48,940 nt of DNA from Acidobacteriaceae bacterium (GTDB lineage: Bacteria; Acidobacteriota; Terriglobia; Terriglobales; Acidobacteriaceae). The DNA is taken from the NCBI GenBank assembly GCA_003134815.1, contig PLCO01000019.1, forward strand, positions 1 through 48,940, written 5' to 3'. Below the pieces are notes generated by a model, which worked only from the letters and a program-made list of their open reading frames with translations, had not been told where the DNA came from and did no database searches. The position numbers and the translations under genes are program-made. Of this stretch, positions 1 through 9,500 are shown piece by piece. Every line of letters begins with the position of its first letter. Positions within the stretch are counted from its first letter, which is position 1.

Positions 1-775
1 CCTTCAGCGCCAGGTTGCCCGCCTCGGCGCCGTAAGCTGAAACAAACATGTCCAGCGCCTTCTCGCAGATCGCGCTCTTCGCATTTAGCGCCGCCTCGGT
101 GATCGCTGCGTTCGGATCTTCCTCGGTCATCTGCTCCGCCAGCCACGCCGGCTCTTCGAGGCCGCGCACTTCGCGCAAAAACTCGTAGCAGTTCGTGATC
201 CCTTGCCCGCTGACCACGCGCTCAAAGCTGATCCGCCCGTTGTACTTCTGTTTCAGGAATCGCAATAGGTCGATCTCGTCGTCATTGCGCGGCGCATAGT
301 CCGAGTGGCCACCCTCCGATGGGTAGGGAACATAGTTGCGCCCATCCCACACAAGATACGCCTCGCCGAGCCCCGTTCCCGCCGCGAGCAGCGCCCGATT
401 GCCCACCTGCCGGGAGTCGCCGTCGCTCAACGTGTAAATCTGGTCTGCTGCCAACTCTGCAATCCCGTACCCGTTCGCCTGCAAATCATTGATAAGAAAA
501 ACGTAATCAATCTTCAAGTTGCGCGCCAGCTCGCGGCTATCCAGCGTCCATGGCAGGTTGGTTAGCCGCAGCCGCCCATCGCGCACCGGGCCAGGCACGC
601 CAAAACATGCCGACGTCACCTTTTCAGCGACGACGAACTCCTTCACGATCTCTTCGAGGCCGGCGTACTCCTTGGCCGGGAACTGCTTATCGCGCGTGTG
701 TTTCAGATTGCCGTCGGTAAATTCAAACAGCGCCAAATGAACTTTGGTGCCGCCTACATCGCCTGCCAGAATCAT
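1..775 (-). CDS. glk: Glucokinase (partial, C-terminus beyond window)
   Basis: Phosphorylates glucose to glucose-6-phosphate with ATP in the cytoplasm. About 258 N-terminal codons are visible; the 3' end runs off the left edge of the window. The reading frame starts MILAGDVGGTK, with the ATP-binding DVGGTK motif at residues 6-11. The catalytic-base motif LINDLQANG has its Asp at about residue 97. The glycine-rich AAGTGLGEAYL lies at 131-141 and the sugar-binding SEGGHSDYAPR at 153-163, the pattern of the proteobacterial-type glucokinase family rather than the ROK family. The start is fixed by an ATGA overlap with the upstream pgl gene (ATG at 775-773, pgl stop at 774-772), implying translational coupling and joint control of glucose entry into the pentose-phosphate or Entner-Doudoroff routes. 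Identification is firm; full length cannot be judged. Confidence 0.93.
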   Translation of the reverse strand, partial: MILAGDVGGTKVHLALFEFTDGNLKHTRDKQFPAKEYAGLEEIVKEFVVAEKVTSACFGVPGPVRDGRLRLTNLPWTLDSRELARNLKIDYVFLINDLQANGYGIAELAADQIYTLSDGDSRQVGNRALLAAGTGLGEAYLVWDGRNYVPYPSEGGHSDYAPRNDDEIDLLRFLKQKYNGRISFERVVSGQGITNCYEFLREVRGLEEPAWLAEQMTEEDPNAAITEAALNAKSAICEKALDMFVSAYGAEAGNLALK

Positions 776-1569
776 TCAGTCCTCTCGATTAGCCCATGGC
801 CTTGCGCGTCCGGCGCGGGCAGCAACGAAGCCGCCGCCTGGTCCAGAAGCAAGGTCAGTATACCGTCCGCAGGCACGATGAATTGGCTCGGCAGCCGCTC
901 TGGATCGCGTGGTCCCTCCAATACCTCGTTTAGAATCATCGCCTTCTCCGCGCCCTCAATCAGGAAGAACACCTGCCTTCCGCAGTTGATGATCGGCCGG
1001 GTCAGCGTCACCCGCCACATGTCCTTCCCCTCTACATAGTTGGCCGCGACCAGCCGGTCGATTATGTGGAGCGCGTCTGTGTGCGGAAAAAGTGACGCAG
1101 TGTGTCCATCCGGCCCCAATCCCAGCTGCACGACATCGAACCGGGGAATCTCCGCGCCCTTCAGCCCGAAGCTCTTTTTCAGTTCTGCCTCGTATTTGGC
1201 TGCCGCATCATCGGGTTCGAGCTCACCCTGCATGCGGTGAATCTGCTCCGGTTTCAGCGGCACATGATCCAGCAGCGCCTCGCGCGTCATGCGGAAGTTA
1301 GAGTCGGCGTCGTCCGGCGGAACGCAGCGCTCGTCTACCCACCAGAGGTCCAGCTTCTTCCACGACATCCGCTCCCGCCATTCCTCGCCTTGCTCCGCCA
1401 GCGTTCTGAACGCCGCCTTAGGCGTCGATCCGCCGCTGATCGCGATCCGCGCCACGCCGCGAGCCGACACTGCCTTCTCGGCCTCCACGACAAAAAACTC
1501 CGCCGCCCGTCTCGCCAGCGCCGCAGCGTCCGGCAAAACGGAATAGACAATCTTCAGATTCTGAGGCAT
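772..1569 (-). CDS. pgl: 6-phosphogluconolactonase (DevB/SOL family)
   Basis: Hydrolyses 6-phospho-gluconolactone to 6-phosphogluconate, second step of the oxidative pentose-phosphate pathway, in the cytoplasm. The 265-residue product has the family's normal length. Visible motifs are the phosphate-binding SGGSTP at residues 45-50, VDER near 78-81 and the signature GLGPDGHTASLFP at 150-162, with the catalytic His in GHTASLF. A purine-rich ribosome site (AGAGGGGA) precedes the ATG by a few bases, supporting this start. The stop overlaps the glucokinase start by 4 nt, so both form an operon transcribed leftwards. No zwf or gnd gene is visible here, although one may lie beyond the left edge. Confidence 0.93.
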   Translation of the reverse strand: MPQNLKIVYSVLPDAAALARRAAEFFVVEAEKAVSARGVARIAISGGSTPKAAFRTLAEQGEEWRERMSWKKLDLWWVDERCVPPDDADSNFRMTREALLDHVPLKPEQIHRMQGELEPDDAAAKYEAELKKSFGLKGAEIPRFDVVQLGLGPDGHTASLFPHTDALHIIDRLVAANYVEGKDMWRVTLTRPIINCGRQVFFLIEGAEKAMILNEVLEGPRDPERLPSQFIVPADGILTLLLDQAAASLLPAPDAQGHGLIERTE

Positions 1570-1648
1570 GAATATTCCCCTCTGGCATTTACGTTACACC
1601 GGAGAGAGGCAATGATTTTGAGTGAAAATTACGCAGCTGGCCGAAGAG

Positions 1649-3142
1649 CTACCGCCCCAAATACGTCCGGTACTGCTGTTCCAGCACGCCCGACGCACGC
1701 GCCAGCCCGATCTTCGATACGTTGTACTGGTACAGGCTCTCCACAAGGTTATTCTCGGCAGTGGCCAGCGTAGCCTGCGCCGTCACAAGAGGCAGATTGT
1801 CGTCCACGCCGGCGTTCACGCGATCCGTTTCGTCGCTCAACGCGCGCGTGGCCAGGTCCACATTTGACCGCGCCACGTCCACCAGTTGTTTGTTCGCGCT
1901 CACATCCAAGAGCGCCGAGCGCACCTGCTCATCAATATGAATTCGAAGATCGTCGAGCTGCGCGTTTGTCTCTTGCATCTTGGCCTTTGACGCGTCCTCG
2001 TTGCCGCGCAGCTTGGCCTCGCGGAAGATGGGGAAGGTCAAAGTCCCCATGGCGATGAAATCGCCGTGCGTGCCCGCGCCGTTCACGGTACTGGTGCCAT
2101 AATTGCCGTTAAAGCTCAGTGTGGGCAGCCGCTCGCTGCGATATACATTGTGCAGCGCCTTGTACGCGACCGCCTGGTTTTGGTAGTTCTGGTAGTCCTG
2201 CCGGTTCTGGTAGGCCACGGCCTTCACCTCTTCCGGAGTCTCCTCGGCCAGCTCGCCGTAGGGCGCCGGGTCGGTCAAGTCGATCGCCTGCGCAGGATCG
2301 ACGCCGATCTCCCGCTTGAGCAAAATCAAATCCTTCGCCTGCTGATTCTCGGCCGCGATCAATCCCTGCTGTTGCGCCTGCAACTGTACTTTTGCCCGCA
2401 GCTCGTCCAGATTCGCCTCGATGCCCGCTACATGCGCGTCATGCGCGTGATCCGCGAACACCAGCGCCTGCTGCACCAGCGCCTTCGCGTTCTCCACTTC
2501 GCTCTGGTCCGCTACCGCGCGCAAATACGCCACGGCCACTTGCTGCACCACCTCGCCGCGTGCCGTCATCCTGGCAAAATGCGCCGCGCGCTCCGCCGCG
2601 TTTGCCGCCTTGAACCCCTGGATCACCGGTCCGGAGAACAGAATCTCGTTGTAGTGAATCTGTCCCTCCGTCAGGTAGTCGCGCGTAATCAGCGAGAGCC
2701 CTGCCGGCACAGTGCCGCCCGGAAACAGTGACGTAAACTTCGAGATCGTCTTCGGCCCGAAGCCCAGCGCCGCCAGGTCGTGCATGTGGTAACCGGTGTT
2801 GCCGGTCAGCGTGATCGTAGGCAGAAACAACTGCAACGCCTCATTTTTTTGCGCGTGGTAGGTCAGTTCCGCGTCTTCCACTTCCCTCAGGCCAAGGTTG
2901 TTCTTCAGGCCGCGCTGGATGGCGTCATCGAGCGACAGCTTCAGCGGCTCGCCGGTTATCGGCTGCGCCGTCACACTGCCCCAGAATGGATTGTCCGCCG
3001 ATGACGGATTCTGGGTCGACGGATTTTGGGCCGGGGCGTCCACGGCTGTGCCCGCTGCGACGGCCGCAAACACAGCGACGGATACGGCGAGCAATCCCGC
3101 GCCTCTGCGCAGGAAAAAATGTTCCTCTCGTTTCACTCCCAT
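1649..3142 (-). CDS. TolC-family outer-membrane efflux protein
   Basis: Predicted outer-membrane channel of a tripartite efflux or type I secretion system (OEP family). The 497-residue protein opens with a basic n-region and hydrophobic stretch (residues 10-35) ending near DAPAQ, a probable signal peptide. The first periplasmic repeat begins around residue 68 (LSLDDAIQRGLKNNLGLREV), the classic opening of OEP proteins. Long Ala/Gln/Glu-rich helical stretches (about 180-280 and 390-470) fit the coiled-coil barrel, and the characteristic ENNLVESLYQYN sits near the C-terminus. No membrane-fusion or RND partner gene lies beside it, so the pump it serves is unknown. It is 79 bp from pgl and 101 bp from the next upstream gene; co-transcription is possible but not shown. 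Confidence 0.88.
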   Translation of the reverse strand: MGVKREEHFFLRRGAGLLAVSVAVFAAVAAGTAVDAPAQNPSTQNPSSADNPFWGSVTAQPITGEPLKLSLDDAIQRGLKNNLGLREVEDAELTYHAQKNEALQLFLPTITLTGNTGYHMHDLAALGFGPKTISKFTSLFPGGTVPAGLSLITRDYLTEGQIHYNEILFSGPVIQGFKAANAAERAAHFARMTARGEVVQQVAVAYLRAVADQSEVENAKALVQQALVFADHAHDAHVAGIEANLDELRAKVQLQAQQQGLIAAENQQAKDLILLKREIGVDPAQAIDLTDPAPYGELAEETPEEVKAVAYQNRQDYQNYQNQAVAYKALHNVYRSERLPTLSFNGNYGTSTVNGAGTHGDFIAMGTLTFPIFREAKLRGNEDASKAKMQETNAQLDDLRIHIDEQVRSALLDVSANKQLVDVARSNVDLATRALSDETDRVNAGVDDNLPLVTAQATLATAENNLVESLYQYNVSKIGLARASGVLEQQYRTYLGR

Positions 3143-3243
3143 TATTTTCTCAGATGTGCCGTAGCCCCGAAGGGATTCACGCAGTCCGCCATATCGGCCC
3201 GTGCGGGCCTCGACCCGAAAATCGCGATGGCTCGCCCAAATCG

Positions 3244-4242
3244 CTAGGCCTTGTCGCTTTCGGCCGCAAGTGCGCCGGCGCCATCCGCCTTCGGCGCAGC
3301 CACCAACCCCGCCGCCTCCATCATCTTCTCGAGATCGAAGCCTTCTTTGCGCACGCGCTGGTCGTAATAAAGAAGAGTGATGGCGATGGCATAGATGGGG
3401 GCGACGAATGCCTCAATCGTTCCGTAGAGAATAAGCGCAACCTGCGAAACGAGATGCTGACGGAGCCAGTGGAAATGCGCCGCGTAATAGAGAAAATAAA
3501 CTATCCATTTGAGCGCGTATCTTGCTGCCAACGCAAGAACCCAGTAACACACCATGATTGCGAGCCACGCGACGATGATTCTTCGCCGGCTACCCCTTGT
3601 GAGGCTCCAACTCCGCCGCAACGCCCTGAATCCGGTCAGATTCTCAAAAGCTGCTGTTGGAACCGAAAACGAGAGGCAGGCCTTGGCCCACAAAATGAGA
3701 ACCAACCCCGCCGGGATCGTTAGCAAAACCGCGATCACTGCGGGAACGTTTGGCGGGTTGCCCAGAAGATCGAGCTTATCCGCCACCGTCACGGCGGCAA
3801 AAAGAAGGCCGAAAGTGAGTATTTCTGGGAAAATCAGCACCGTGGCAAGTACAAGAACAGCCAGCCAGAGAAAGCTGCGCCAGCGCGCCAGTGCGAAGCG
3901 AAGCGAAGAAATGATCGTGGTTGAATCACCAAAAACTTCGCATGAGGCGAGCTGTAGCAATGCGGGAAAGATTAGAAGCATCAGGAAGCCGGAAATGTGC
4001 GAGTAACCGTAAGCGACCAACCAGCTCCATGCGATATATCCGCCTCTTGTCACCTCACCGTCAGAGAACCCATTAACCAGATTGTTGGTCTGCACCCACG
4101 CAATGTCGACCGAACGAAGCGCTAGCATCGCCGTTGCCGGGAGAACTCCAACCCCGACGAACAACCAGAGCCGCTTGCGGTAAATCTCAAATGCTCGATC
4201 CAGAATCTCGCCCAGGTTCATCGGGCGCAACAGTGCCGCCAT
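3244..4242 (-). CDS. Polytopic membrane protein, tandem paralogue B
   Basis: A 332-residue protein of about six hydrophobic segments with no recognised catalytic motif. Its N-terminus (LGEILDRAFEIYRKR then LWLFVGVGVLPATAM) matches that of the neighbouring gene at 4257-5258 in spacing and pattern, as do the central long membrane region and the ending YYDQRVRKEGFD versus YQDQRLRKDGVA. This arrangement is known from membrane domains related to YciC and the glycerophosphodiesterase membrane domain; that assignment is my inference from the pattern. The start lies 14 nt after the stop of its paralogue, so the two are almost certainly co-transcribed and arose by tandem duplication. The C-terminal tail is Ala- and charge-rich and predicted cytoplasmic. 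Substrate and role are unknown. Confidence 0.8.
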   Translation of the reverse strand: MAALLRPMNLGEILDRAFEIYRKRLWLFVGVGVLPATAMLALRSVDIAWVQTNNLVNGFSDGEVTRGGYIAWSWLVAYGYSHISGFLMLLIFPALLQLASCEVFGDSTTIISSLRFALARWRSFLWLAVLVLATVLIFPEILTFGLLFAAVTVADKLDLLGNPPNVPAVIAVLLTIPAGLVLILWAKACLSFSVPTAAFENLTGFRALRRSWSLTRGSRRRIIVAWLAIMVCYWVLALAARYALKWIVYFLYYAAHFHWLRQHLVSQVALILYGTIEAFVAPIYAIAITLLYYDQRVRKEGFDLEKMMEAAGLVAAPKADGAGALAAESDKA

Positions 4243-4256
4243 GCTTCACCCCTGAA

Positions 4257-5258
4257 TCAGGCCTGCACCCCCGCAACGCCATCCTTGCGCAGCCTCTGGT
4301 CCTGGTACACCACCGCACACAGCGTGGTGTAAGCCGCCCAGATGCACGCCATCCAAAGAAGATAGGCGCAGATGAAGACGACTGCCCCAACGCCAATCCC
4401 AATGTAGCCCCATGGAGCCATAGCCAGGTGCAGCACCATCCCCAACAGCGCGACGATCGCACCCACAAACAAGAGGACCACCTCCGCCACTAGGAATGCG
4501 GCGTACGCGATGGCATAAATCAACAGCCCGAGCAAAAAGATGCGTCCCTTGGCTCCGTAGGTCAATTGATTGCTGCGGCGGAACCCTTTCCATGCACTCA
4601 CGTCCTCAGCCACGCATGCTGGAACCGCCAGTACCAGCCGCAGCATGATCAGCACGGTGTAGACGAGCCAAGCCAAGTAGAGCAGCATGAATATCGGAAA
4701 GATCATGATCGTCAGCGAAGGATCCATGCCGCCGCGTCCGCGCGCCATCGAGAGCCCCACTGTCCCAACAATCACCCCGCCAAAAACCAGAATTGGCAGC
4801 ATCACAATCAGCGCGCGCAGAATGGCCAGCCAAATGTAGCGCCCTGCCTTGCTCCACGCCACTGCCCATGCCTTGCGAAACGTCACCCTCGTTCCTGTAT
4901 TTGCCTCGAGCGCGGCGTAAACGGCCGCCGGCTCGTAGAGCGCGGAAATCAAAACCATCAGCACGATGCCGAGAACGTAGGCCACGTTAAGCCACACAAT
5001 CGTCATTACCGAAAGAGACGGGGTCTGCTTCAGAATCAATAGTTTCAACACCGGGAAGAAGGCTGCAAACATCGCCCCGAAGTAAGCAATCATCGCCGAA
5101 CCGGGCACCAGCGCGATGCCCACAAAGAGCCGCCAGTTGGCGCGCATCAGTTGCAGCACGCGGTCCAGAATCTGTCCGAAGGTCATCGCTCCCTGCGGCA
5201 CATTCGTAGAAGGAAATGCAGGTGGAATTGAAGGAGAAGGAAAGCCAGGATCGTTCAT
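4257..5258 (-). CDS. Polytopic membrane protein, tandem paralogue A
   Basis: A 333-residue integral membrane protein and first gene of a two-gene tandem. A proline/serine-rich N-terminal tail of about 25 residues precedes the shared amphipathic motif FGQILDRVLQLMRANWRLFV. Several long hydrophobic segments follow, with a membrane-spanning region near residues 170-205 and a C-terminal pair near 250-310. The end, YQDQRLRKDGVAG, mirrors that of the downstream paralogue. A strong ribosome site (GGAGGG about 5 nt before ATG) supports the start. No enzymatic residues stand out. By analogy with similarly patterned families it may be a membrane-organising or transport-associated protein, but its function cannot be assigned. 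Confidence 0.8.
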   Translation of the reverse strand: MNDPGFPSPSIPPAFPSTNVPQGAMTFGQILDRVLQLMRANWRLFVGIALVPGSAMIAYFGAMFAAFFPVLKLLILKQTPSLSVMTIVWLNVAYVLGIVLMVLISALYEPAAVYAALEANTGTRVTFRKAWAVAWSKAGRYIWLAILRALIVMLPILVFGGVIVGTVGLSMARGRGGMDPSLTIMIFPIFMLLYLAWLVYTVLIMLRLVLAVPACVAEDVSAWKGFRRSNQLTYGAKGRIFLLGLLIYAIAYAAFLVAEVVLLFVGAIVALLGMVLHLAMAPWGYIGIGVGAVVFICAYLLWMACIWAAYTTLCAVVYQDQRLRKDGVAGVQA

Positions 5259-5398
5259 AGAATCCCTCCGATTGTCTGGTTAAAGACTCGCAGGGATGCT
5301 AGCACAGGCCGCGAGGCGCTGCGGCGATTGCGTGATCGGACTTCAAAGAGTGGCGGCGAACCGTTTGCTCGCCGTCGGGCGGAGGGGTGGGCCCCCTT

Positions 5399-6148
5399 TC
5401 ACCCGCCCATGAACATTCCGCCATTCACGTCAATTACGTGCCCGGTAATATACGACGCTGCATCTGAGGCCAGGAATTTCACTGCCTGCGCCACATCCTT
5501 CGGTGTTCCGCGCCGTCCCAGTGGAACCGTCGCCAGCATCGCCTTGGTCTGCTCGTCGCTGAGCACCGCCGTCATCGGAGTCTCAATAAATCCTGGCGCC
5601 ACGGCGTTCACGGTAATCCCCCGCGATGCGACTTCCCGCGCCAGCGACCGCGTTAACCCGATCAGGCCGGCTTTCGACGCCGCGTAGTTCACCTGTCCCG
5701 CCTGTCCCGCGCGTCCTACTACGCTGGCAATGCTCACAATCCGCCCCCAGCGGTTCTTCAGCATTGGGCTCAGCAGTGCCTGCGTCAGCAGGAACGCTCC
5801 CGTCAAATTGATGCTCAGAACGAGATCCCAGTCGGCGCGCTTCATGCGCAGCATCAAATTGTCGCGCGTGATGCCGGCATTGTTGACGAGGATCTCCACT
5901 TTGCCGAACTTTTCCAGGATCGCTTTGGCCCCGGCATCAATCGACTCCTCGCTCGATACGTTGACTGTGAACGCGGTGGCATCGATCCCCTGAGCCGTCA
6001 GCTCCGCAACCGCTTCCGCCAGCTTGACCTCGTTCACATCCGCCAGCGCCAGCACCGCGCCCGCTGCGGCCAGCTCCTCGGCAATCGCGCGCCCAATTCC
6101 CTGCGCTCCGCCTGTCACCAGCGCAATTCTTCCTTGCAAATCTCCCAT
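5399..6148 (-). CDS. fabG: 3-oxoacyl-[acyl-carrier-protein] reductase FabG
   Basis: NADPH-dependent reduction of beta-ketoacyl-ACP in type II fatty-acid synthesis, cytoplasmic. The product is 249 residues from the chosen start MGDLQGR, close to the usual 244-250. Visible features are the Rossmann TGGAQGIG (12-19), NNAG (89-92), Asn114 in LSINLTG, and the catalytic Ser142, Tyr155 and Lys159 (SVVG...NYAASKAG). PGFIETPMT and the terminal NGGMFM also follow FabG closely. An in-frame extension to 6229 adds 27 residues that precede the Rossmann strand and lack conservation, so I reject it. No other fab or acpP gene adjoins, so this could be one of several FabG-like SDRs, though the C-terminal half is typical of true FabG. 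Confidence 0.9.
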   Translation of the reverse strand: MGDLQGRIALVTGGAQGIGRAIAEELAAAGAVLALADVNEVKLAEAVAELTAQGIDATAFTVNVSSEESIDAGAKAILEKFGKVEILVNNAGITRDNLMLRMKRADWDLVLSINLTGAFLLTQALLSPMLKNRWGRIVSIASVVGRAGQAGQVNYAASKAGLIGLTRSLAREVASRGITVNAVAPGFIETPMTAVLSDEQTKAMLATVPLGRRGTPKDVAQAVKFLASDAASYITGHVIDVNGGMFMGG

Positions 6149-6280
6149 GTTTTCTCTTGACCTCTGCGCGCTCGTTATAGCTGGCCGCGCCTTTCCATCG
6201 CTCATTATAGATGGACAACTCCCTCCCATACGCTTGTCGCTGGGCGGAAAGGGAAGCCAGCCGCCGGGGCAAAACTCTTG

Positions 6281-6309
6281 TTGACTTTTTTAGGACAAAT
6301 TCCTACAGT
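6281..6309 (+). promoter_or_regulatory. Sigma-70-like promoter with operator-like dyad
   Basis: In the 362-402-bp gap between the divergent fabG and receptor genes there is TTGACT (6281-6286), a 17-bp spacer and TACAGT (6304-6309), pointing towards the receptor gene. A perfect dyad, TAGGA at 6291-6295 and TCCTA at 6301-6305 with 5 bp between, occupies the spacer and touches the -10. This suggests repression by a dimeric regulator, by inference only. I see no gene in the rest of 6149-6555. Confidence 0.45.
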
Positions 6310-6555
6310 CTAATCATCTAAAATTCCCCGCTGCAGTTCGTTGCAAGTGCTCGCAAGCGTCATTGCAATCCCTTCCAGTTGCAAGAGAAAAGATCAGGGC
6401 CTCACAATTCGTTGTTTGTGATCGTTCGTTCCCTACAGCGGGACCGGTGAAACCGTTTTTCCCTAAGCGGCAAGAAACAAACTGCGAGTTTTGGAGGCTG
6501 AACGCTCACCATGCGCAGCCGGCGTAAGACAACCACATTCGAAAGGGGCATGACA

Positions 6556-9500
6556 ATGAAAAGCACCCAGATCGCCACAAATTGTTTCGGCGCGAATTGT
6601 TTCAGATTTGTGAGATTCTTAGCCAGTGCAAAATCCTCTAGAACGCTCCTCCTCGCCGTAGTCTGCGTATTCGCAATCACGTTCGCTCCCGCCCTGCGCG
6701 GCCAGGCTACCGGAAGCTTCAACGGCAATGTCGCCGATAAATCCGGAGGGGCGACACCCGAAGCCAGCGTCGCCGTTACTTCTGAGGCAACAGGCCTCGA
6801 GCGCGACACGAAGACCGACAGTTCCGGGCACTATCTGCTCCCACTGCTCCCTGTGGGGACATACGACGTTAAAGTTGAAGTGGCCGGCTTTCAAAGCGCG
6901 GTATCGAAAGATTTGCGTCTCCAGGTTGATGAGGCCCGCGAGCTCGATTTCACGCTCCAGCCTGCCAGCGTAACCGAATCGGTCACGGTCTCCGGCGAGG
7001 CCGTCGCTGTCGAGACGACGAATCCGTCTCTCGGCCAGGTCATCACCTCGCAGGAGGTGTCGCAACTGCCCTTGAATGGGCGCGATTTCGTTCAGCTCGC
7101 CACACTCACCTCCGGCGCCACCGCAGAGACGAATACCGGCGGCTTTTTCACCGGGGGCACCGACAGCGAAGTGTCGGCCCGCGGCTCGTACTCGCTCTCG
7201 GTCGGCGGCTCGCGCCCCAACAGCACAGACTGGCTGCTGGATGGCGTCGACAATAACGAGCTCACGGCCGGCGGAATCGGAATCTTCTCCTCGATCGACG
7301 ACATTCAGGAATTCAAGGTCCTCACCTACACCTACTCCGCCGAATACGGCACCCGCGCCGGACCCACCGTTCTGGTCACCACGAAATCGGGATCGAACGA
7401 CCTCCATGGTTCGCTCTTCGAGTTCGTCCGCAACACCGCCTTCGACGCCAGGAGCGACTTCGCCACCTCAACCCCGAAGTTCAATTTGAACCAATTTGGC
7501 GGCTCCGTCGGCGGCCCCATTCGTAAAAACAAGACCTTCTTCTTCGTCGATGGCGAGCAGAAGTATCAGCGCCAGGGAATCGTCTTCACCGGTCTGGTTC
7601 CTTCGCTGGCCATGCGCAACGGCGACTTTTCCCTTGGCCCGACCGGGACGCCTGTCCTCGATGACCTCGGCAACCCCGTTCCATTCAACATTGTCAATCC
7701 GAACATGATCGGCGCGTCGACTAGCCCCACCGCCAACCCCAATGTTTACTTCCAGTGCGATGGGTCGGGGAATCCCCTCGCCGCGGGCCCCGACGGCAGG
7801 CAGACGCGTGGAACGAACTGCAACAAGATACCCTCTAACCTGCTCGATAGCGCCGGAAAAGGCATGATCGGCTTCTATCCCGCGCCCAACGCCAACGCGG
7901 GCGTTGCCGGCGCGAGCTATAACTACGTCACCGAACCTGTCCGCGCCCTGAACGAAACCAAGTTCGACGCCCGCCTCGATCAGACGTTTACCGCCAGCGA
8001 CAACGCCTTCGCTCGTTTCAGCTACGATCAAGCGCGGGTCTTCGCGCCGGGCGGCGCGCCTGCGCCGTCCCTCGCCGAAGGCAATGCGTTCGGCAGCAAT
8101 GAATCCCTCATCAACCACGCGCGCAATGCCGCCATCGGCGAAACCCACGTCTTCTCGCCCACCACGCTCAATCTGGCCACACTTGGTTACGACCGCATCT
8201 TCGACTACATTGCCTCGCAGGACAACTTCACCTGCGAATCGGCCAAGCTGGGAATTCCCAACGCCAATCTTGGCTGCTCTGCCGGCGGTACCCGGCTCCC
8301 CGGCGGCTCATACAGCCAGGGCCTGGTTTCCACTGAGGTTTTGGGCTACTGGTCTCTCGGCGATCGCGGCTACGCCCCGTTTCAGGGTGGAACCGATATC
8401 TACTCCTTCAAGGACGATCTCGATCTGATCCGCGGGAAGCATGAAATTCACGCTGGCATCGATCTTCGTGCCAATCAGATGAACGTCGGAACGGAGGCCT
8501 TCCAGGATGGCTTCTGGATCGTCGGCCTCTTCGGAGCCTTCAGCGGCTACGCCTGCACCCCCGGCACGCCGAACTGTACCACCCCCGCCGGCAATCCCTG
8601 TCCCTCCGGCGCCACAAACTGCGTGAACGTGCCCGGCAATACCGAAGCGGACCTGCTGATGGGAATGACCGGCTTGGGCGTCCATGACCAAGTCTACGGC
8701 GGCGCCGTCACCGGCCGCCGCTGGAATATCTACCGGCCTTTCGTCGAGGATGACTGGCGCGTTACCCCGTCGCTCACTCTCAATCTGGGCCTTGCGTGGG
8801 ATATGACGACGCCCGTCACTGAAGTGCATAACCGCATGGCGGACTATATTCCCTCAGCTACAGGGGGGAAGCTTCTCATCGCCGGCAAAAACGGCGTGAG
8901 CAACTCGGCCGGCATCAATATGTTCTGGGGCGCATACGAACCCCGCGTCGGCCTCACCTGGAAAGTTCTCGGCAGCGATAAGACCGTCCTTCGCATCGGC
9001 TTTGGCATCTATCACGATTCGTCCTGGAACCAGGGCGCGCAGGGCCTGTGGCAAAATCCGCCCAACCTTGGCGAATCCGATCAACTTCCCGCTACATTCT
9101 CAACCGGCTGCGCCTTTGCAACTTCGTACTGCGCCACCACGCTCGCGCAGACGCCGGAGCTGAACTTCACCCTCTCCACCGGCTTTCCATCCCTGCCCAC
9201 GCCGCAGGATGCGTCCAGCTTCGTCGGCACGTTCGCCTACCAGCCGACCAACTTCCAGCCCGGCAGGGTCCACCAATATAACGCGAACGTTGAACGCGAA
9301 TTGCCCGGCAACATCCTGCTCACCGCGGGCTACGCAGGTTCGACCGGCGGCCACCTGACGGTCATTGGCAACGCCCTCACTGTCAATAGCCCGACGGCGT
9401 GCGGTTCGGGCTCCTACACGATCGGTTGCTTGCCCGGCGGCGCGCCCTACTTCTATCCCTACACTCCTCCGAACTTCAACTCGATCCTGCTCTACGGTGA

